DNA of 64,000 bases from Ruegeria arenilitoris. GTDB taxonomy: Bacteria; Pseudomonadota; Alphaproteobacteria; Rhodobacterales; Rhodobacteraceae. Positions 44,499 through 53,331 of this stretch are shown here, in pieces. Position 1 is the stretch's first letter. The number at the start of each line of letters is the position of its first letter. The stretch covers positions 104,126 to 168,125 of the forward strand of contig NZ_WPZO01000009.1 of the NCBI RefSeq assembly GCF_013031355.1, read 5' to 3'. The notes beneath the pieces were generated by a model. The model did no database searches. It saw nothing but the letters and a program-made list of their open reading frames with translations, and was not told the DNA's origin. The position numbers and the translations under genes were made by a program.

Positions 44499-45511
44499 TC
44501 CGGAACCGGAGCATCTTCGCGCAGCAATCCCTTGGTTTTCAGGTCTGCCCAGAACTCGGTCGGGATGTCATGGCTGAACCAGTTCAGGTTTTGATCCAGC
44601 TGCTCGACCGTGCGGGTGCCCGCCATGAAGGTTGGCACCGCCGGGTGCGCGACCACGAATTGCAGCGCGGCAGCTGGCAGGGGCACGTTGTATTCGGCGC
44701 AGACGGCTTCGATCTTGCTGACCTTGTCCTTAATGTCGGCAGGGGCCGGAGCGTAGTTATACTTGGCCCCTTCCTTCGCACCCGTCGCCAGAATGCCCGA
44801 GTTGAAGCCGCCACCCACGACCACAGCGGCGCCGCGCTCTTCACAAAGCGGCAGGAACTTGTCCAAAGCGTCCTGTTCCAGCAGGGTATAGCGCCCGGCC
44901 AGCAGGAAGCAGTCAAAGTCGCGCTGTTCAAGCGCGGCGTGGCACACCTCCCATTCGTTGACGCCGACGCCGATGGCTTTGACAACGCCCTGATCACGCA
45001 GGCTTTCCAACGCTTTCCAGGCCTCATCCATGGCCTGTTTGAACACTTCGGGCTGTTCGCTGCCGCGCGTAAAGACGTCGATATCGTGGATAAAGCAGAT
45101 ATCCATATGCTCCAGCGCCATGCGCTGCAGGCTGTCCTCGAACGACCGCATGATCCCGTCATAGCTATAGTCGAAATGCATGGTGAATGGCGCAGCGTTC
45201 GTCCAAGGCTCGAAATTGATGTCCTGACGGCGCGCGGGCTTCAGCACCCGGCCTACCTTGGACGACAGGATAAAATCCCCGCGGTCCTTCCAGCGCAGGC
45301 TGTGCCCCGTCCGCATTTCGGACAGGCCGTGCCCGTACATCGGAGCGGTGTCGAAATACCGAACGCCCTTGTCCCAGGCGTGCTGGATCATCGCGTCCGA
45401 CGTTGCCTCGTCAATCTCGCGAAAGATGTTGCCGATCGGCGCAGTGCCAAAGCCAAAGGCGGATACGTTCAGATCCACCCGGCCAAACTTGTTCAGTGTG
45501 TTCGGATTCAT
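44495..45511 (-). CDS. Aldo/keto reductase (D-threo-aldose/L-fucose 1-dehydrogenase-like)
   Basis: A 338-residue TIM-barrel oxidoreductase. The catalytic tetrad is visible as D and Y in RYFDTAPMYGHG, K in ILSSKVGRVLK and H in ICFIHDIDVF. The opening FGFGTAPIGNIFREI is typical of the aldose 1-dehydrogenase/pyridoxal 4-dehydrogenase branch, which oxidises sugars at C1 to lactones with NAD(P)+. First gene of a leftward operon with MaoC and GlcG/HbpS genes. Its promoter region carries the GTAAC-N6-GTTA(C/T) operator. The actual sugar is unknown. Confidence 0.85.
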   Translation of the reverse strand: MNPNTLNKFGRVDLNVSAFGFGTAPIGNIFREIDEATSDAMIQHAWDKGVRYFDTAPMYGHGLSEMRTGHSLRWKDRGDFILSSKVGRVLKPARRQDINFEPWTNAAPFTMHFDYSYDGIMRSFEDSLQRMALEHMDICFIHDIDVFTRGSEQPEVFKQAMDEAWKALESLRDQGVVKAIGVGVNEWEVCHAALEQRDFDCFLLAGRYTLLEQDALDKFLPLCEERGAAVVVGGGFNSGILATGAKEGAKYNYAPAPADIKDKVSKIEAVCAEYNVPLPAAALQFVVAHPAVPTFMAGTRTVEQLDQNLNWFSHDIPTEFWADLKTKGLLREDAPVPE

Positions 45512-45561
45512 GCAAGCCTCCCAAATGCAAACCGGATCGCCGATATTTGCGCAGTTATTAA

Positions 45562-45577
45562 GTAACTGTTTGGTTAT
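45562..45577. promoter_or_regulatory. TetR-type operator, GTAAC-N6-GTTAT (site 2)
   Basis: Inverted repeat with one mismatch in the right arm, 51 bases upstream of the leftward aldo/keto reductase gene. With site 3 it occupies the divergent promoter between that gene and the acyl-CoA dehydrogenase. Confidence 0.6.
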
Positions 45578-45637
45578 TTACCTCAAGTGACGAAACCGAT
45601 CAACCCACTTGACGAACCACCCCGAGCACGCGTATTA

Positions 45638-45653
45638 GTAACTGATTAGTTAC
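45638..45653. promoter_or_regulatory. TetR-type operator, GTAAC-N6-GTTAC (site 3)
   Basis: Perfect 5-base arms, 17 bases upstream of the acyl-CoA dehydrogenase ATG. Binding here would block that operon's transcription or translation-proximal promoter. Same spacing as the other sites. Confidence 0.65.
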
Positions 45654-45669
45654 ATTACGGGGCGCTAAG

Positions 45670-46815
45670 ATGTTTCTGACCGAAACCCACCTTCAGGTTC
45701 GCGATATGACCCGACAGTTTGCCGAGGATGTCCTTCGTCCTGCTGCCGAAGAACTGGACCGCGACTCGCGTTTTCCCGCGGAAATCTACGACCAAATGGC
45801 CGAGTTGGGCCTGTTTGGCATCGGCGTGCCGGAAGAGCTTGGCGGACCCGGCTTCGACACGGTGACTTATGCACTGGTGATGGAGGAACTGTCGCGCGGC
45901 TACGCGTCGATTGCCGATCAATGCGGGTTGCTGGAACTGGTCTCGACTCTGTTGGTGCGCCATGGAACGCCGGGACAGCAAGGCAAGTGGCTGGGGGATC
46001 TGCTGGCCGCCAAGCTGCGCCCCGCCTATTGCATCACCGAACCCGAAGCTGGCACCGATGTGTCCGGCATCCGCACCACTGCGGTGCGCGACGGCGACGG
46101 CTGGGTGTTGAACGGCGGCAAGATCTGGATTCATAACGCCCCGGTTGCGGATGTCGGCTTTGTACTGGCCCGGACCGACCCCGAGGCCGGACACCGTGGC
46201 ATGTCGATCTTCATCGTCGATCTGCACACCGACGGCGTCACCCGCGGCCCCAAAGAGATCAAGATGGGTCAGCGCGCCAGTCAGGTTGGTCCGCTATCCT
46301 TTGACGATGTTCGCCTGCCCTCTGATGCCCTTCTGGGCACCGAAGGGCGCGGGTTCCACATGATGATGAGCGTTCTGGACAAGGGCCGTGTTGGTATCGC
46401 CGCACTGGCGGTCGGGATCGGTCAGGCGGGGCTTGAGGCTGCGACCGATTACGCCCAGCAACGCAAACAGTTCAGCAAGCCCATCGCTGACTTTCAGGGG
46501 GTCCAGTGGCTGCTGGCCGACATTGCCAAGGATGTCGAAGCTGCCCGTCTTCTGGTCCACTCGGCTGCCTACAAGATCGACACCGGGCAGGACGCCACCA
46601 AGGCGTGCTCGATGGCCAAGTGCTTTGCGGGCGACATGGCAGTGCAGCGGTCCTCCGATGCGGTGCAGGTCTTTGGCGGGTCGGGCTACATTCGCGGGTT
46701 CGAGGTCGAACGCCTGTATCGCGACGCAAAGATCACCCAGATCTACGAAGGGACCAACCAGATTCAGCGCATGATCATCGCCCGCGAGTTGCTGTCGAAG
46801 GGGGCCGCAGCATGA
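45670..46815 (+). CDS. Acyl-CoA dehydrogenase
   Basis: A 381-residue FAD enzyme introducing an alpha-beta double bond into acyl-CoA. It has YCITEPEAGTDVSGI and WVLNGGKIWIHNA in the flavin region. The C-terminal domain has RDAKITQIYEGTNQIQRMIIAR, where the catalytic glutamate is in IYEGTN. Length is full. It starts the rightward operon with an SDR, DUF993 and TIM-barrel genes; its stop overlaps the SDR start (ATGA at 46812). Site 3 lies just upstream. Substrate not determined. Confidence 0.9.
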   Translation: MFLTETHLQVRDMTRQFAEDVLRPAAEELDRDSRFPAEIYDQMAELGLFGIGVPEELGGPGFDTVTYALVMEELSRGYASIADQCGLLELVSTLLVRHGTPGQQGKWLGDLLAAKLRPAYCITEPEAGTDVSGIRTTAVRDGDGWVLNGGKIWIHNAPVADVGFVLARTDPEAGHRGMSIFIVDLHTDGVTRGPKEIKMGQRASQVGPLSFDDVRLPSDALLGTEGRGFHMMMSVLDKGRVGIAALAVGIGQAGLEAATDYAQQRKQFSKPIADFQGVQWLLADIAKDVEAARLLVHSAAYKIDTGQDATKACSMAKCFAGDMAVQRSSDAVQVFGGSGYIRGFEVERLYRDAKITQIYEGTNQIQRMIIARELLSKGAAA

Positions 46816-47582
46816 GCCGCCACGCAGCACTTGTGACCGGGTCTTCTCGTGGAATCGGATTGGCGGCAGCCGTTGCCTTGGCGCGCGAAGGGTTTGCCAT
46901 CGCCGTAAACGGCCCGCAAATGGATGACGAACTGCAAGGCGCATTGGACACGATCCGCGCCCTCGGCGTGCCTGCGGTTGCAGCGGCCTTCGATGTGTCC
47001 GAAATCGACGCGCATGACGACCAATTGGCCACCATCGAAGCCGAAATCGGCCCCCTGACAACACTGGTGAACAACGCGGGCGTCGGCGTGATACAGCGCG
47101 GCGATCTGCTGGAGGTCAGCGAAGCCAGTTTCGACCGCTGCATGGCCATCAACACCAAGGCGATGTTCTTTCTGTCGCAGGCCTTTGCCAAACGCCTCGT
47201 TGCGCGCGACCGCGACCAAAGGCTGTTTCACAGCATCGTTAACGTGACATCCTCGAACGCAGTGGCAGTCGCCGTTCCCCGTGCCGAGTATTGCGCATCC
47301 AAGGCAGCAGCCGCGATGATTTCAAAAACCTTCGCCGTGCGATTGGGGCAGGAAAACATCGCTGTCTATGACGTTCAGCCCGGTCTGATCGCAACCGACA
47401 TGACCGCCCCGGTGATCGAGATGTATGACCAACGCGCCAAGGACGGGTTGACCCTATTCCCCCGCGTTGGCCAGCCCGAGGATATGGGCAAGATCATCGC
47501 ATCACTGGCCAGTGGCAAACTTCCCTACACAACCGGTCAGGCCATCTCGGCCGATGCCGGTATGCTTGTTCCCCGTTTCTGA
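46812..47582 (+). CDS. Short-chain dehydrogenase/reductase, 3-oxoacyl reductase type
   Basis: A 256-residue classical SDR. The cofactor motif is TGSSRGIGLAAA (9-20), NNAGVGV follows, and the active site has serine in NVTSSNAV and YxxxK in EYCASKAAAA. It would oxidise or reduce a hydroxyl at the beta position of a CoA-linked or free substrate. The ATG at 46812 overlaps the preceding stop; the longer frame opening at 46506 lies inside the acyl-CoA dehydrogenase gene. DUF993 follows after nine bases. Confidence 0.88.
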   Translation: MSRHAALVTGSSRGIGLAAAVALAREGFAIAVNGPQMDDELQGALDTIRALGVPAVAAAFDVSEIDAHDDQLATIEAEIGPLTTLVNNAGVGVIQRGDLLEVSEASFDRCMAINTKAMFFLSQAFAKRLVARDRDQRLFHSIVNVTSSNAVAVAVPRAEYCASKAAAAMISKTFAVRLGQENIAVYDVQPGLIATDMTAPVIEMYDQRAKDGLTLFPRVGQPEDMGKIIASLASGKLPYTTGQAISADAGMLVPRF

Positions 47583-47591
47583 GGTATTTCG

Positions 47592-48740
47592 ATGAAAATT
47601 CAGCTGCCCGATACCACCGGAAAACTGTATGACTATGCGCTGGTCGGCACCCCGGTCGCGCCGTCGAAACTGACGCCGAACTCGGCGCGGGTTCTCTATT
47701 CGGCCGCTCATGTTGTTGCTGACCCTTTCGGAGACCATGACCCGACCGGCCCAGCCCATGTGGACTGGGCCAAGACCATGGAATTCCGCCACTATCTGGC
47801 CGGGATGGGGATGGGCATTGCCGAGGCAATGGACACCGCGCAACGTGGCATGGGGCTGGACTGGAACGGCGCACTGGAACTGATCCGGCGCACCAAGGAA
47901 GAGCTACCCGACGCGCTGGTCGGCAATGGCTGCGGCACGGATCATCTGGACCCGGCTGACGCAAAATCGCTGGACGGCGTGCGTCGCGCCTATCTGGAAC
48001 AGGTCGAGGCGATCCAGAAACTGGGTGGGCGGATCATCCTGATGGCCTCACGCGCTTTGGCAAAGGTGGCGACCGGACCGGACGACTATATCGCGGTCTA
48101 CAACAATGTTCTGGCCGCCTGTGACGAGCCCGTCATCCTGCACTGGCTGGGGGAGATGTTTGACCCGCAGCTTGCCGGGTACTGGGGATCGGACAATTTC
48201 GAAGACGCGTTGGAAACCGTGCTGTCGATCATCGGCGCCAATGTAGACAAGGTGGACGGGATCAAGATCTCGCTTCTGGACGCCGAGAAAGAGATCATCA
48301 TGCGCCGCCGCCTGCCCGAAGGCGTCCGCATGTATACGGGTGACGACTTCAACTACCCCGAACTGATCGAAGGTGACGATCAGGGCCACTCGCACGCGTT
48401 GCTGGGTATTTTTGACCCCCTCGCCCCGGCAGCGGCCTATGCGGTCAGCAAGCTGAGCGAAGGAGACGCCAAAACCTTCCGCGCGACACTGGACCCGACC
48501 GTGCCGCTGGCGCGGCACATCTTCCGGGCACCGACGCAATACTACAAGACCGGGGTTGTGTTTCTGGCCTGGCTGAACGGGTTTCAGGACCATTTCATAA
48601 TGCTGAACGGGGCTCAGGCGACCCGGTCCCTGCCCTATTTCACCGACTGTTTCAAAATGGCCGATGAGTACGGTCTGCTGCGCGACCCCGATCTGGCGGT
48701 TGAGCGGATGGGGAACATGCTGAAACTCTACGGAGTCTGA
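47592..48740 (+). CDS. DUF993 family protein (TIM-barrel, aldolase-like)
   Basis: A 382-residue protein of DUF993. Distinct stretches are NGCGTDHLDPADAKSLDGVR, RIILMASRALAKVA, and VILHWLGEMFDPQLAGYWGS, followed by KVDGIKISLLDAEKE where a lysine could serve as Schiff base. The fold is expected to be dihydrodipicolinate synthase-like, an aldolase class, but activity is unproven. It sits between an SDR and a sugar-isomerase-like gene, consistent with cleavage of a keto-intermediate. Assignment to DUF993 is by overall pattern; reaction is inference. Confidence 0.8.
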   Translation: MKIQLPDTTGKLYDYALVGTPVAPSKLTPNSARVLYSAAHVVADPFGDHDPTGPAHVDWAKTMEFRHYLAGMGMGIAEAMDTAQRGMGLDWNGALELIRRTKEELPDALVGNGCGTDHLDPADAKSLDGVRRAYLEQVEAIQKLGGRIILMASRALAKVATGPDDYIAVYNNVLAACDEPVILHWLGEMFDPQLAGYWGSDNFEDALETVLSIIGANVDKVDGIKISLLDAEKEIIMRRRLPEGVRMYTGDDFNYPELIEGDDQGHSHALLGIFDPLAPAAAYAVSKLSEGDAKTFRATLDPTVPLARHIFRAPTQYYKTGVVFLAWLNGFQDHFIMLNGAQATRSLPYFTDCFKMADEYGLLRDPDLAVERMGNMLKLYGV

Positions 48741-48745
48741 GTGCG

Positions 48746-49606
48746 ATGCGCGATTTCACCCAGGACCACTCTGCCCTTGCACTGAACACGGCCACTCTGG
48801 GTCACAATCTGGATGGTTACGGTGCCGGATGGAGCCCCGAGCAGGTGATTGATGCCTGCGCGGCAAGGGGATATGGGGGGATCACCTTCTGGCGGCGCGA
48901 ACTGGACGGGAGAGCAGCGCAGATCGGCCAGCGCGTCCGCGACGCAGGCATGCAGGTGGTTGGCTTATGCCGCACACCGTTCCTGACCGGGCCGCTTGCG
49001 TTGCCATCCGATCAAGCGATCATGGACGATTTCTATCTGTCGATCGATCAGACCGCCGCGCTGGAAACCGAGGTTTTGACCATCGTGACCGGCGGCCCCG
49101 AACCGGGGACCAAAGGCGTTCTGGAAAGCCAGAAAATCCTCGCGGACCGTGTGGCGCGCGCCGCGCCTTATGCAGCGCAACGCGGGGTCAAACTGGCCCT
49201 TGAGCCGTTGAACCCGGCAACCGCCGGCAACCGCACCTGCCTGATGACGGCCGCGGATGCGCTGAATGTGTGCGATGCGGTTGGCGCCGACAATGTGGGT
49301 GTTGCCATCGACGTTTATCACGTCTGGTGGGACACGACGCTGGCCGACACGCTGGCGACCCGCGCCAAAGGCCGAATTCTCGGCTATCACCTGTGCGACT
49401 GGCTGGCCGATACCTCGGACGTGCTATTGGACAGGGGCATGATGGGCGACGGCGTTGCCGATCTGTTTGCCCTGCGCGCCGCCGTGGAAGATGCGGGCTA
49501 TGATGGCCTGTGCGAGGTAGAGATCTTCTCGGCCGAGAACTGGTGGAAGCGGGACCCGAACGAGGTTCTGGACGTGATCGTCGACCGTTTCAGAGCCTGC
49601 TGCTAG
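48746..49606 (+). CDS. Sugar phosphate isomerase/epimerase-like TIM-barrel protein
   Basis: A 286-residue protein of the AP-endonuclease-2/xylose isomerase-like fold. Metal ligands are suggested by VKLALEPLNP, VGVAIDVYHVWW and GLCEVEIFSAENWWK. Such enzymes isomerise or epimerise ketoses, cleave lactones or dehydrate inosose. It follows DUF993 after five bases and ends the rightward operon, facing the Dabb gene. Substrate unknown. Confidence 0.82.
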   Translation: MRDFTQDHSALALNTATLGHNLDGYGAGWSPEQVIDACAARGYGGITFWRRELDGRAAQIGQRVRDAGMQVVGLCRTPFLTGPLALPSDQAIMDDFYLSIDQTAALETEVLTIVTGGPEPGTKGVLESQKILADRVARAAPYAAQRGVKLALEPLNPATAGNRTCLMTAADALNVCDAVGADNVGVAIDVYHVWWDTTLADTLATRAKGRILGYHLCDWLADTSDVLLDRGMMGDGVADLFALRAAVEDAGYDGLCEVEIFSAENWWKRDPNEVLDVIVDRFRACC

Positions 49607-49615
49607 GGACCGCGA

Positions 49616-49927
49616 TCATACCTCGATATCGCAGACAAACACGCCGTCCGGCCCGCCGACGGTTTTTGCAACGATGCGACCGCCGATCTCCTGATGCGTC
49701 GGATCGACAAGATAGACATCCCGCACATCCGCATCCCGAAAATCAAACCAGAACATATCGTTGAAATCTCGCACCAGGTCGGTTTCGACGGACACATTCC
49801 TGCGGCTCTGGAAATCGAGTATACCGTCGATATGGTCCTTCAGACCCTCCAGCTCCTTGTAGAGCGCGGACTTCTCAGCCTCGGAAACACCGTTGTCAAA
49901 GCGCAGATGCACCAGATGACGTATCAT
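49616..49927 (-). CDS. Dabb (stress-responsive alpha/beta barrel) domain protein
   Basis: A 103-residue protein starting MIRHLVHLRFDNGVSEAEK, the usual Dabb pattern of a short ferredoxin-like barrel that dimerises. Homologues occur as small accessory enzymes in catabolic operons, sometimes acting as monooxygenase- or cyclase-like proteins. It is the last gene of the leftward CoA-transferase operon, 24 bases after the enoyl-CoA hydratase gene. No specific function can be given. Confidence 0.8.
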   Translation of the reverse strand: MIRHLVHLRFDNGVSEAEKSALYKELEGLKDHIDGILDFQSRRNVSVETDLVRDFNDMFWFDFRDADVRDVYLVDPTHQEIGGRIVAKTVGGPDGVFVCDIEV

Positions 49928-49951
49928 TTCGTTCTTCCTTCCTAGAAACGA

Positions 49952-50716
49952 TTACCAGAAATCCGCCTTTTTGCGGTTTTTGAATGCGGCCAGCCCGACC
50001 TGCAATTCAGGCTGCGCAGCAGCGACCCGGCCAGCCAGAGCCTCGAACACCCTCTCCCGCTCTTCGCCTTCGGCGGCATTGATCAGCATTTTCACCAGCT
50101 CGGTCGCGACCGGCCCACGATGACGCATCCGGTTGGCCAGTTCTGTTGCGGCGTCAATTCCCTGCCCTTTTTCAACGACCTGATCGACCAGTCCAACCAT
50201 CTGGGCGTCGCTTGCCGAAAACTCTTCGCCAAAGATTGCCATGCGCCGCACCAGTTGCGATCCGAAACGGCGCACGGTGCGCTGCGTCCCGGACCAACCG
50301 GGGATAATCCCAAGCGCGGGTTCCGGCTGCCCGATGCGAATATGCGCTTCCGCAATACGGTAATCGGCACAGGCTGCCAGCTCCAGACCGCCGCCCAGTA
50401 CGTGACCATTCAGGACCGCGATCACCGGTTGGCGAAGTCGGGTCAGGGCGTCCAACGCCTGGTGCCCATCGCGCAGCCAGTGGCGCCCGAACCCGTCCGC
50501 CGACCGTGCTGCCCAGGCGTCGATATCACCGCCCGCACAAAAGGCTTTGCCCGCCCCGGTCAGGATCACCACATGCGCATCTTCTGCATGTTCGATCCGA
50601 CGGCACAGTGCCATCAAATCATCCATCATCGTCTCGGTCAGCGCGTTCAGCCGCTCGGGCCGGTTGAGCGTCAGACGGGCAATACCGTCGCGGATATCCA
50701 GCAGAAAGTGTTCCAT
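49952..50716 (-). CDS. Enoyl-CoA hydratase/isomerase family protein
   Basis: A 254-residue crotonase-fold enzyme. The oxyanion-hole stretches are GAGKAFCAGGDIDAWAAR and HVLGGGLELAACADYRIA; the catalytic glutamate position is in QPEPALGIIPGWSGTQR. It hydrates or isomerises an enoyl-CoA. It begins with ATG overlapping the stop of the CoA-transferase by one base, so the two are translationally linked. Precedes the Dabb gene. Confidence 0.88.
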   Translation of the reverse strand: MEHFLLDIRDGIARLTLNRPERLNALTETMMDDLMALCRRIEHAEDAHVVILTGAGKAFCAGGDIDAWAARSADGFGRHWLRDGHQALDALTRLRQPVIAVLNGHVLGGGLELAACADYRIAEAHIRIGQPEPALGIIPGWSGTQRTVRRFGSQLVRRMAIFGEEFSASDAQMVGLVDQVVEKGQGIDAATELANRMRHRGPVATELVKMLINAAEGEERERVFEALAGRVAAAQPELQVGLAAFKNRKKADFW

Positions 50717-52296
50717 CACGCCGCAGGCAGGTCTAGCCCCATCAGGGCCGGATCGAACAGAGCCGCATCCATGGTTTTCAGATCATCCGACACCAGCAAA
50801 GGCGTTGCCGCCTGATCCAGAACATCCCGCTGCACATCCAGACCGGGCGCGATCTCGGTAACCATCAGCCCCTGCTCAGTCAGCTTGATGACACAGCGTT
50901 CGGTTACATAGGTCACGTCCTGCCCCTGCGCCTTGGCGCGCTTGCCCGAGAAGGAAATCTGGTCGACCTCATCGACGAATTTGGCGACCTTGCCCTCTTG
51001 CAGGATTTCCACCTGCCCGTTTTCGACCGTCATCTTGGCCCCGGCATTGAAATTGCCCGAAAACACGATCTTGCGGGCGCGCGCCGTGATATCGACGAAC
51101 CCGCCAGCCCCTGCAGTCCGGTGTGGAATTGCCGACAAGCGCGAAACATTGACCGATCCGTGTTTGTCCACCTCCAGGAAGGACAAGAGCGACGCGTCAA
51201 ACCCGCCTGCCTGAAAGTAGCAGAATTGATGTGGCGAGGGGACAAAGGCCTCGGCATTGGCGGAACAGCCGAACTTGAAATCCAGCAGCGGCACGCCGCC
51301 CACAGCCCCCTGCTCGATCATCCAGGTGACCGAACCATGCAACCCTTCCTCGACCAGAATGCGGGGGACATTGGCCGAAATGCCAAAGCCGATATTGACC
51401 GCCCAGCCGTCTTTCAACTCCATCGCGACACGGCGCGCAATCACCTTGCCGACATTGAACTCCGCCGCGCGAAAGCTTTCAATCGGGCGCGTCAGCTCAC
51501 CAGAAATCGCGGGGTCATATTCGGTGGCCGTGGTTTGCAGCTGGTCCGGGGCCTCAACAATGGCATCGACCAGAATGCCCGGAACATGCACATCATGCGG
51601 GCGGATACTGCCGGCGGCGGCAACGCGCTTGGCCTGCGCAATGACCACACCGCCGTTGTTGCGGGCGGCCAGAGCCATTTCCATCGCGCCAAGATAGGCA
51701 CCTTCGTGTTCGAAGCTCAGGTTGCCCTTTTCGTCGGCCGTGGTCGCGCGGATGATTGCAACATTGGGGGCCATGGATTTGAAATACAGCCAGTCCTCGC
51801 CTTCGAACTCCATGCGCTTGACGATGGGTTCGGCACGTGCCGCGTCATTCATGGCACAGCCTTCGATTTCGGGGTCGACAAACGTATCCATGCCTACCTT
51901 GGTCAGAACTCCCGGGCGCTTGGCCGCCGCTTCGCGCAGCATGTCGAAAATGATGCCCGACGGCACGTTATAGGCACGCACCTGTTCGGCGGTGATCATC
52001 TGCCACACCAACGGCGGTTCGGCCTTGCTGGGCCCCGAAGGGTACGACCCCCCGATGATCCGGGTCAGAAGCCCCGGCTTGGCGATATGGTCCACCCCTT
52101 TGGTGCCGAACATGTCACCGGCCGCAATGGGATGAATCGTCGTCAGGTTCCTCGGTGCGCCTTCATCATCAAAGCGTTCGCCAAGACCTTTGAGAACCGC
52201 ATCCGGACAACACAGGCCGCTGGACGAGTTCACCGCCACAGTCGCCCCGTCAGGCACAAGATGTGCTGCTTCGCGCGCCGTCATTTGCTTTGTCAT
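50716..52296 (-). CDS. Acyl-CoA:3-oxoacid/acetate CoA-transferase (fused alpha and beta)
   Basis: A 526-residue family I CoA-transferase in which both domains are on one chain. N-terminal cues are VPDGATVAVNSSSGL and DEGAPRNL; the beta-domain active-site glutamate is in MIEQGAVGGVPLL, and a GFVDITARARKIVFSG segment follows. It moves CoA from a donor acyl-CoA to a carboxylate, activating the acid made by the island's aldehyde dehydrogenase. First gene of a leftward operon; operator site 4 lies in its promoter. ATG at 52296. Confidence 0.88.
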   Translation of the reverse strand: MTKQMTAREAAHLVPDGATVAVNSSSGLCCPDAVLKGLGERFDDEGAPRNLTTIHPIAAGDMFGTKGVDHIAKPGLLTRIIGGSYPSGPSKAEPPLVWQMITAEQVRAYNVPSGIIFDMLREAAAKRPGVLTKVGMDTFVDPEIEGCAMNDAARAEPIVKRMEFEGEDWLYFKSMAPNVAIIRATTADEKGNLSFEHEGAYLGAMEMALAARNNGGVVIAQAKRVAAAGSIRPHDVHVPGILVDAIVEAPDQLQTTATEYDPAISGELTRPIESFRAAEFNVGKVIARRVAMELKDGWAVNIGFGISANVPRILVEEGLHGSVTWMIEQGAVGGVPLLDFKFGCSANAEAFVPSPHQFCYFQAGGFDASLLSFLEVDKHGSVNVSRLSAIPHRTAGAGGFVDITARARKIVFSGNFNAGAKMTVENGQVEILQEGKVAKFVDEVDQISFSGKRAKAQGQDVTYVTERCVIKLTEQGLMVTEIAPGLDVQRDVLDQAATPLLVSDDLKTMDAALFDPALMGLDLPAA

Positions 52297-52311
52297 GCGA
52301 ACCTCGCCAAA

Positions 52312-52327
52312 GTAACTAACTGGTTAT
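52312..52327. promoter_or_regulatory. TetR-type operator, GTAAC-N6-GTTAT (site 4)
   Basis: Inverted repeat 16 bases upstream of the CoA-transferase start in the divergent promoter shared with the aldo/keto reductase at 52439. One mismatch in the right arm. Confidence 0.6.
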
Positions 52328-52395
52328 ATGTATGGCGCGAGGGTCAGCGAAAAGCAACAGGAATTAGCAGAACGCAGGAATTGACCTGACACTAA

Positions 52396-52411
52396 GTAAC
52401 TATTAGGTTAC
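52396..52411. promoter_or_regulatory. TetR-type operator, GTAAC-N6-GTTAC (site 5)
   Basis: Perfect 5-base arms, 28 bases upstream of the rightward aldo/keto reductase GTG. The outer bases extend symmetry (AGTAAC...GTTACT). Together with site 4 it controls both directions. Confidence 0.65.
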
Positions 52412-52438
52412 TTTTGGACTTGCTTTGGGAGGACCACC

Positions 52439-53257
52439 GTGAACATCTACTTTCAAAAAACCAATCAGCGTACTTTCGGCACGTATCCCCTGACCGGGGA
52501 CGAGCTTCGCGACGCGATGAAAATTGCCGCCGAGGTCGGGTATCGCTCGTTCGACACCGCGCAAATGTATGAGAATGAGAAAGATACCGGCGATGCTCTG
52601 GCCGAACTTGGTTTCGACCGGGATGAGATTTGCGTGACTACGAAAGTTCACCCCGACAATTTCACCGACGAGGCCTTTCTGCCTTCGGTCGAAGAAAGCC
52701 TGAAGAAGCTTCGGCTGGATTACGTCGACGTCCTGCTGTTGCATTGGCCGCCGATTGGCGAGGATATCGCCCCGTCGCTGAAACTGCTGGAACAGGCCCA
52801 TGCCAAGGGGCTGGCCAAGAATATCGGCGTGTCGAACTACACGGCCCAGATGATGCGCGATGCGGTCAAGATCATTGATACGCCGCTGGTTACCAATCAG
52901 GTCGAATTCCACCCTCTGCTCAATCAGGACACCCTGCTGGCGGCGGCCACGGAAACCGGCATTCCCCTGTCGTCCTACTGCTCGGTTGCGCGCGGTGAGG
53001 TCTTCAAACACTCGATCTTTGACGAGATCGGCAAGACCTATGGCAAGACCCCTGGGCAGGTCGTTCTGCGCTGGATTTTGCAGAAGGGCGTTTCGATCAA
53101 CACCATGTCGACCAAACGCGCCAATATCGACGCCAATTTCGATGTCATGGATTTCACTCTGTCCAGCAGCGACATGGACCGGATCGATGCCAAAACCCAC
53201 ACAGGCTATCGGATCGTCGGCGAAGACCTGGTGCCCTGGGCACCCAAGTGGGACTGA
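52439..53257 (+). CDS. Aldo/keto reductase
   Basis: A 272-residue NAD(P)H-dependent reductase. The tetrad is D and Y in YRSFDTAQMYENE, K in CVTTKVHP and H in VLLLHWPP. It belongs to the YvgN/2,5-diketogluconate reductase group. GTG start at 52439, with TGGGAGGA five bases upstream. Single gene, convergent with the choline-dehydrogenase-like operon and separated from it by a strong terminator. Probably reduces or oxidises a carbonyl of the transported compound. Confidence 0.88.
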   Translation: MNIYFQKTNQRTFGTYPLTGDELRDAMKIAAEVGYRSFDTAQMYENEKDTGDALAELGFDRDEICVTTKVHPDNFTDEAFLPSVEESLKKLRLDYVDVLLLHWPPIGEDIAPSLKLLEQAHAKGLAKNIGVSNYTAQMMRDAVKIIDTPLVTNQVEFHPLLNQDTLLAAATETGIPLSSYCSVARGEVFKHSIFDEIGKTYGKTPGQVVLRWILQKGVSINTMSTKRANIDANFDVMDFTLSSSDMDRIDAKTHTGYRIVGEDLVPWAPKWD

Positions 53258-53259
53258 AC

Positions 53260-53290
53260 AAAAAAGGCGGTGCCGGATCGCGGCACCGCC
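53260..53290 (-). terminator. Rho-independent terminator of the GMC-to-ABC operon
   Basis: GGCGGTGCC and GGCACCGCC form a perfect 9-base stem with a 7-base loop. On the minus strand the stem is followed by six T residues, so it terminates the leftward operon ending at 53332; it also forms a stem for the convergent rightward gene. Confidence 0.85.
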
Positions 53291-53331
53291 AGTTTCGGGG
53301 AGATACCCTAAGCCGTTGAGAGCCTTGTGAC

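Noticed and set aside
50998..52389. Long plus-strand open frame (463 residues) opposite the CoA-transferase
   Set aside because: It mirrors the coding frame of a clear CoA-transferase gene and has no domain, ribosome site or plausible composition.
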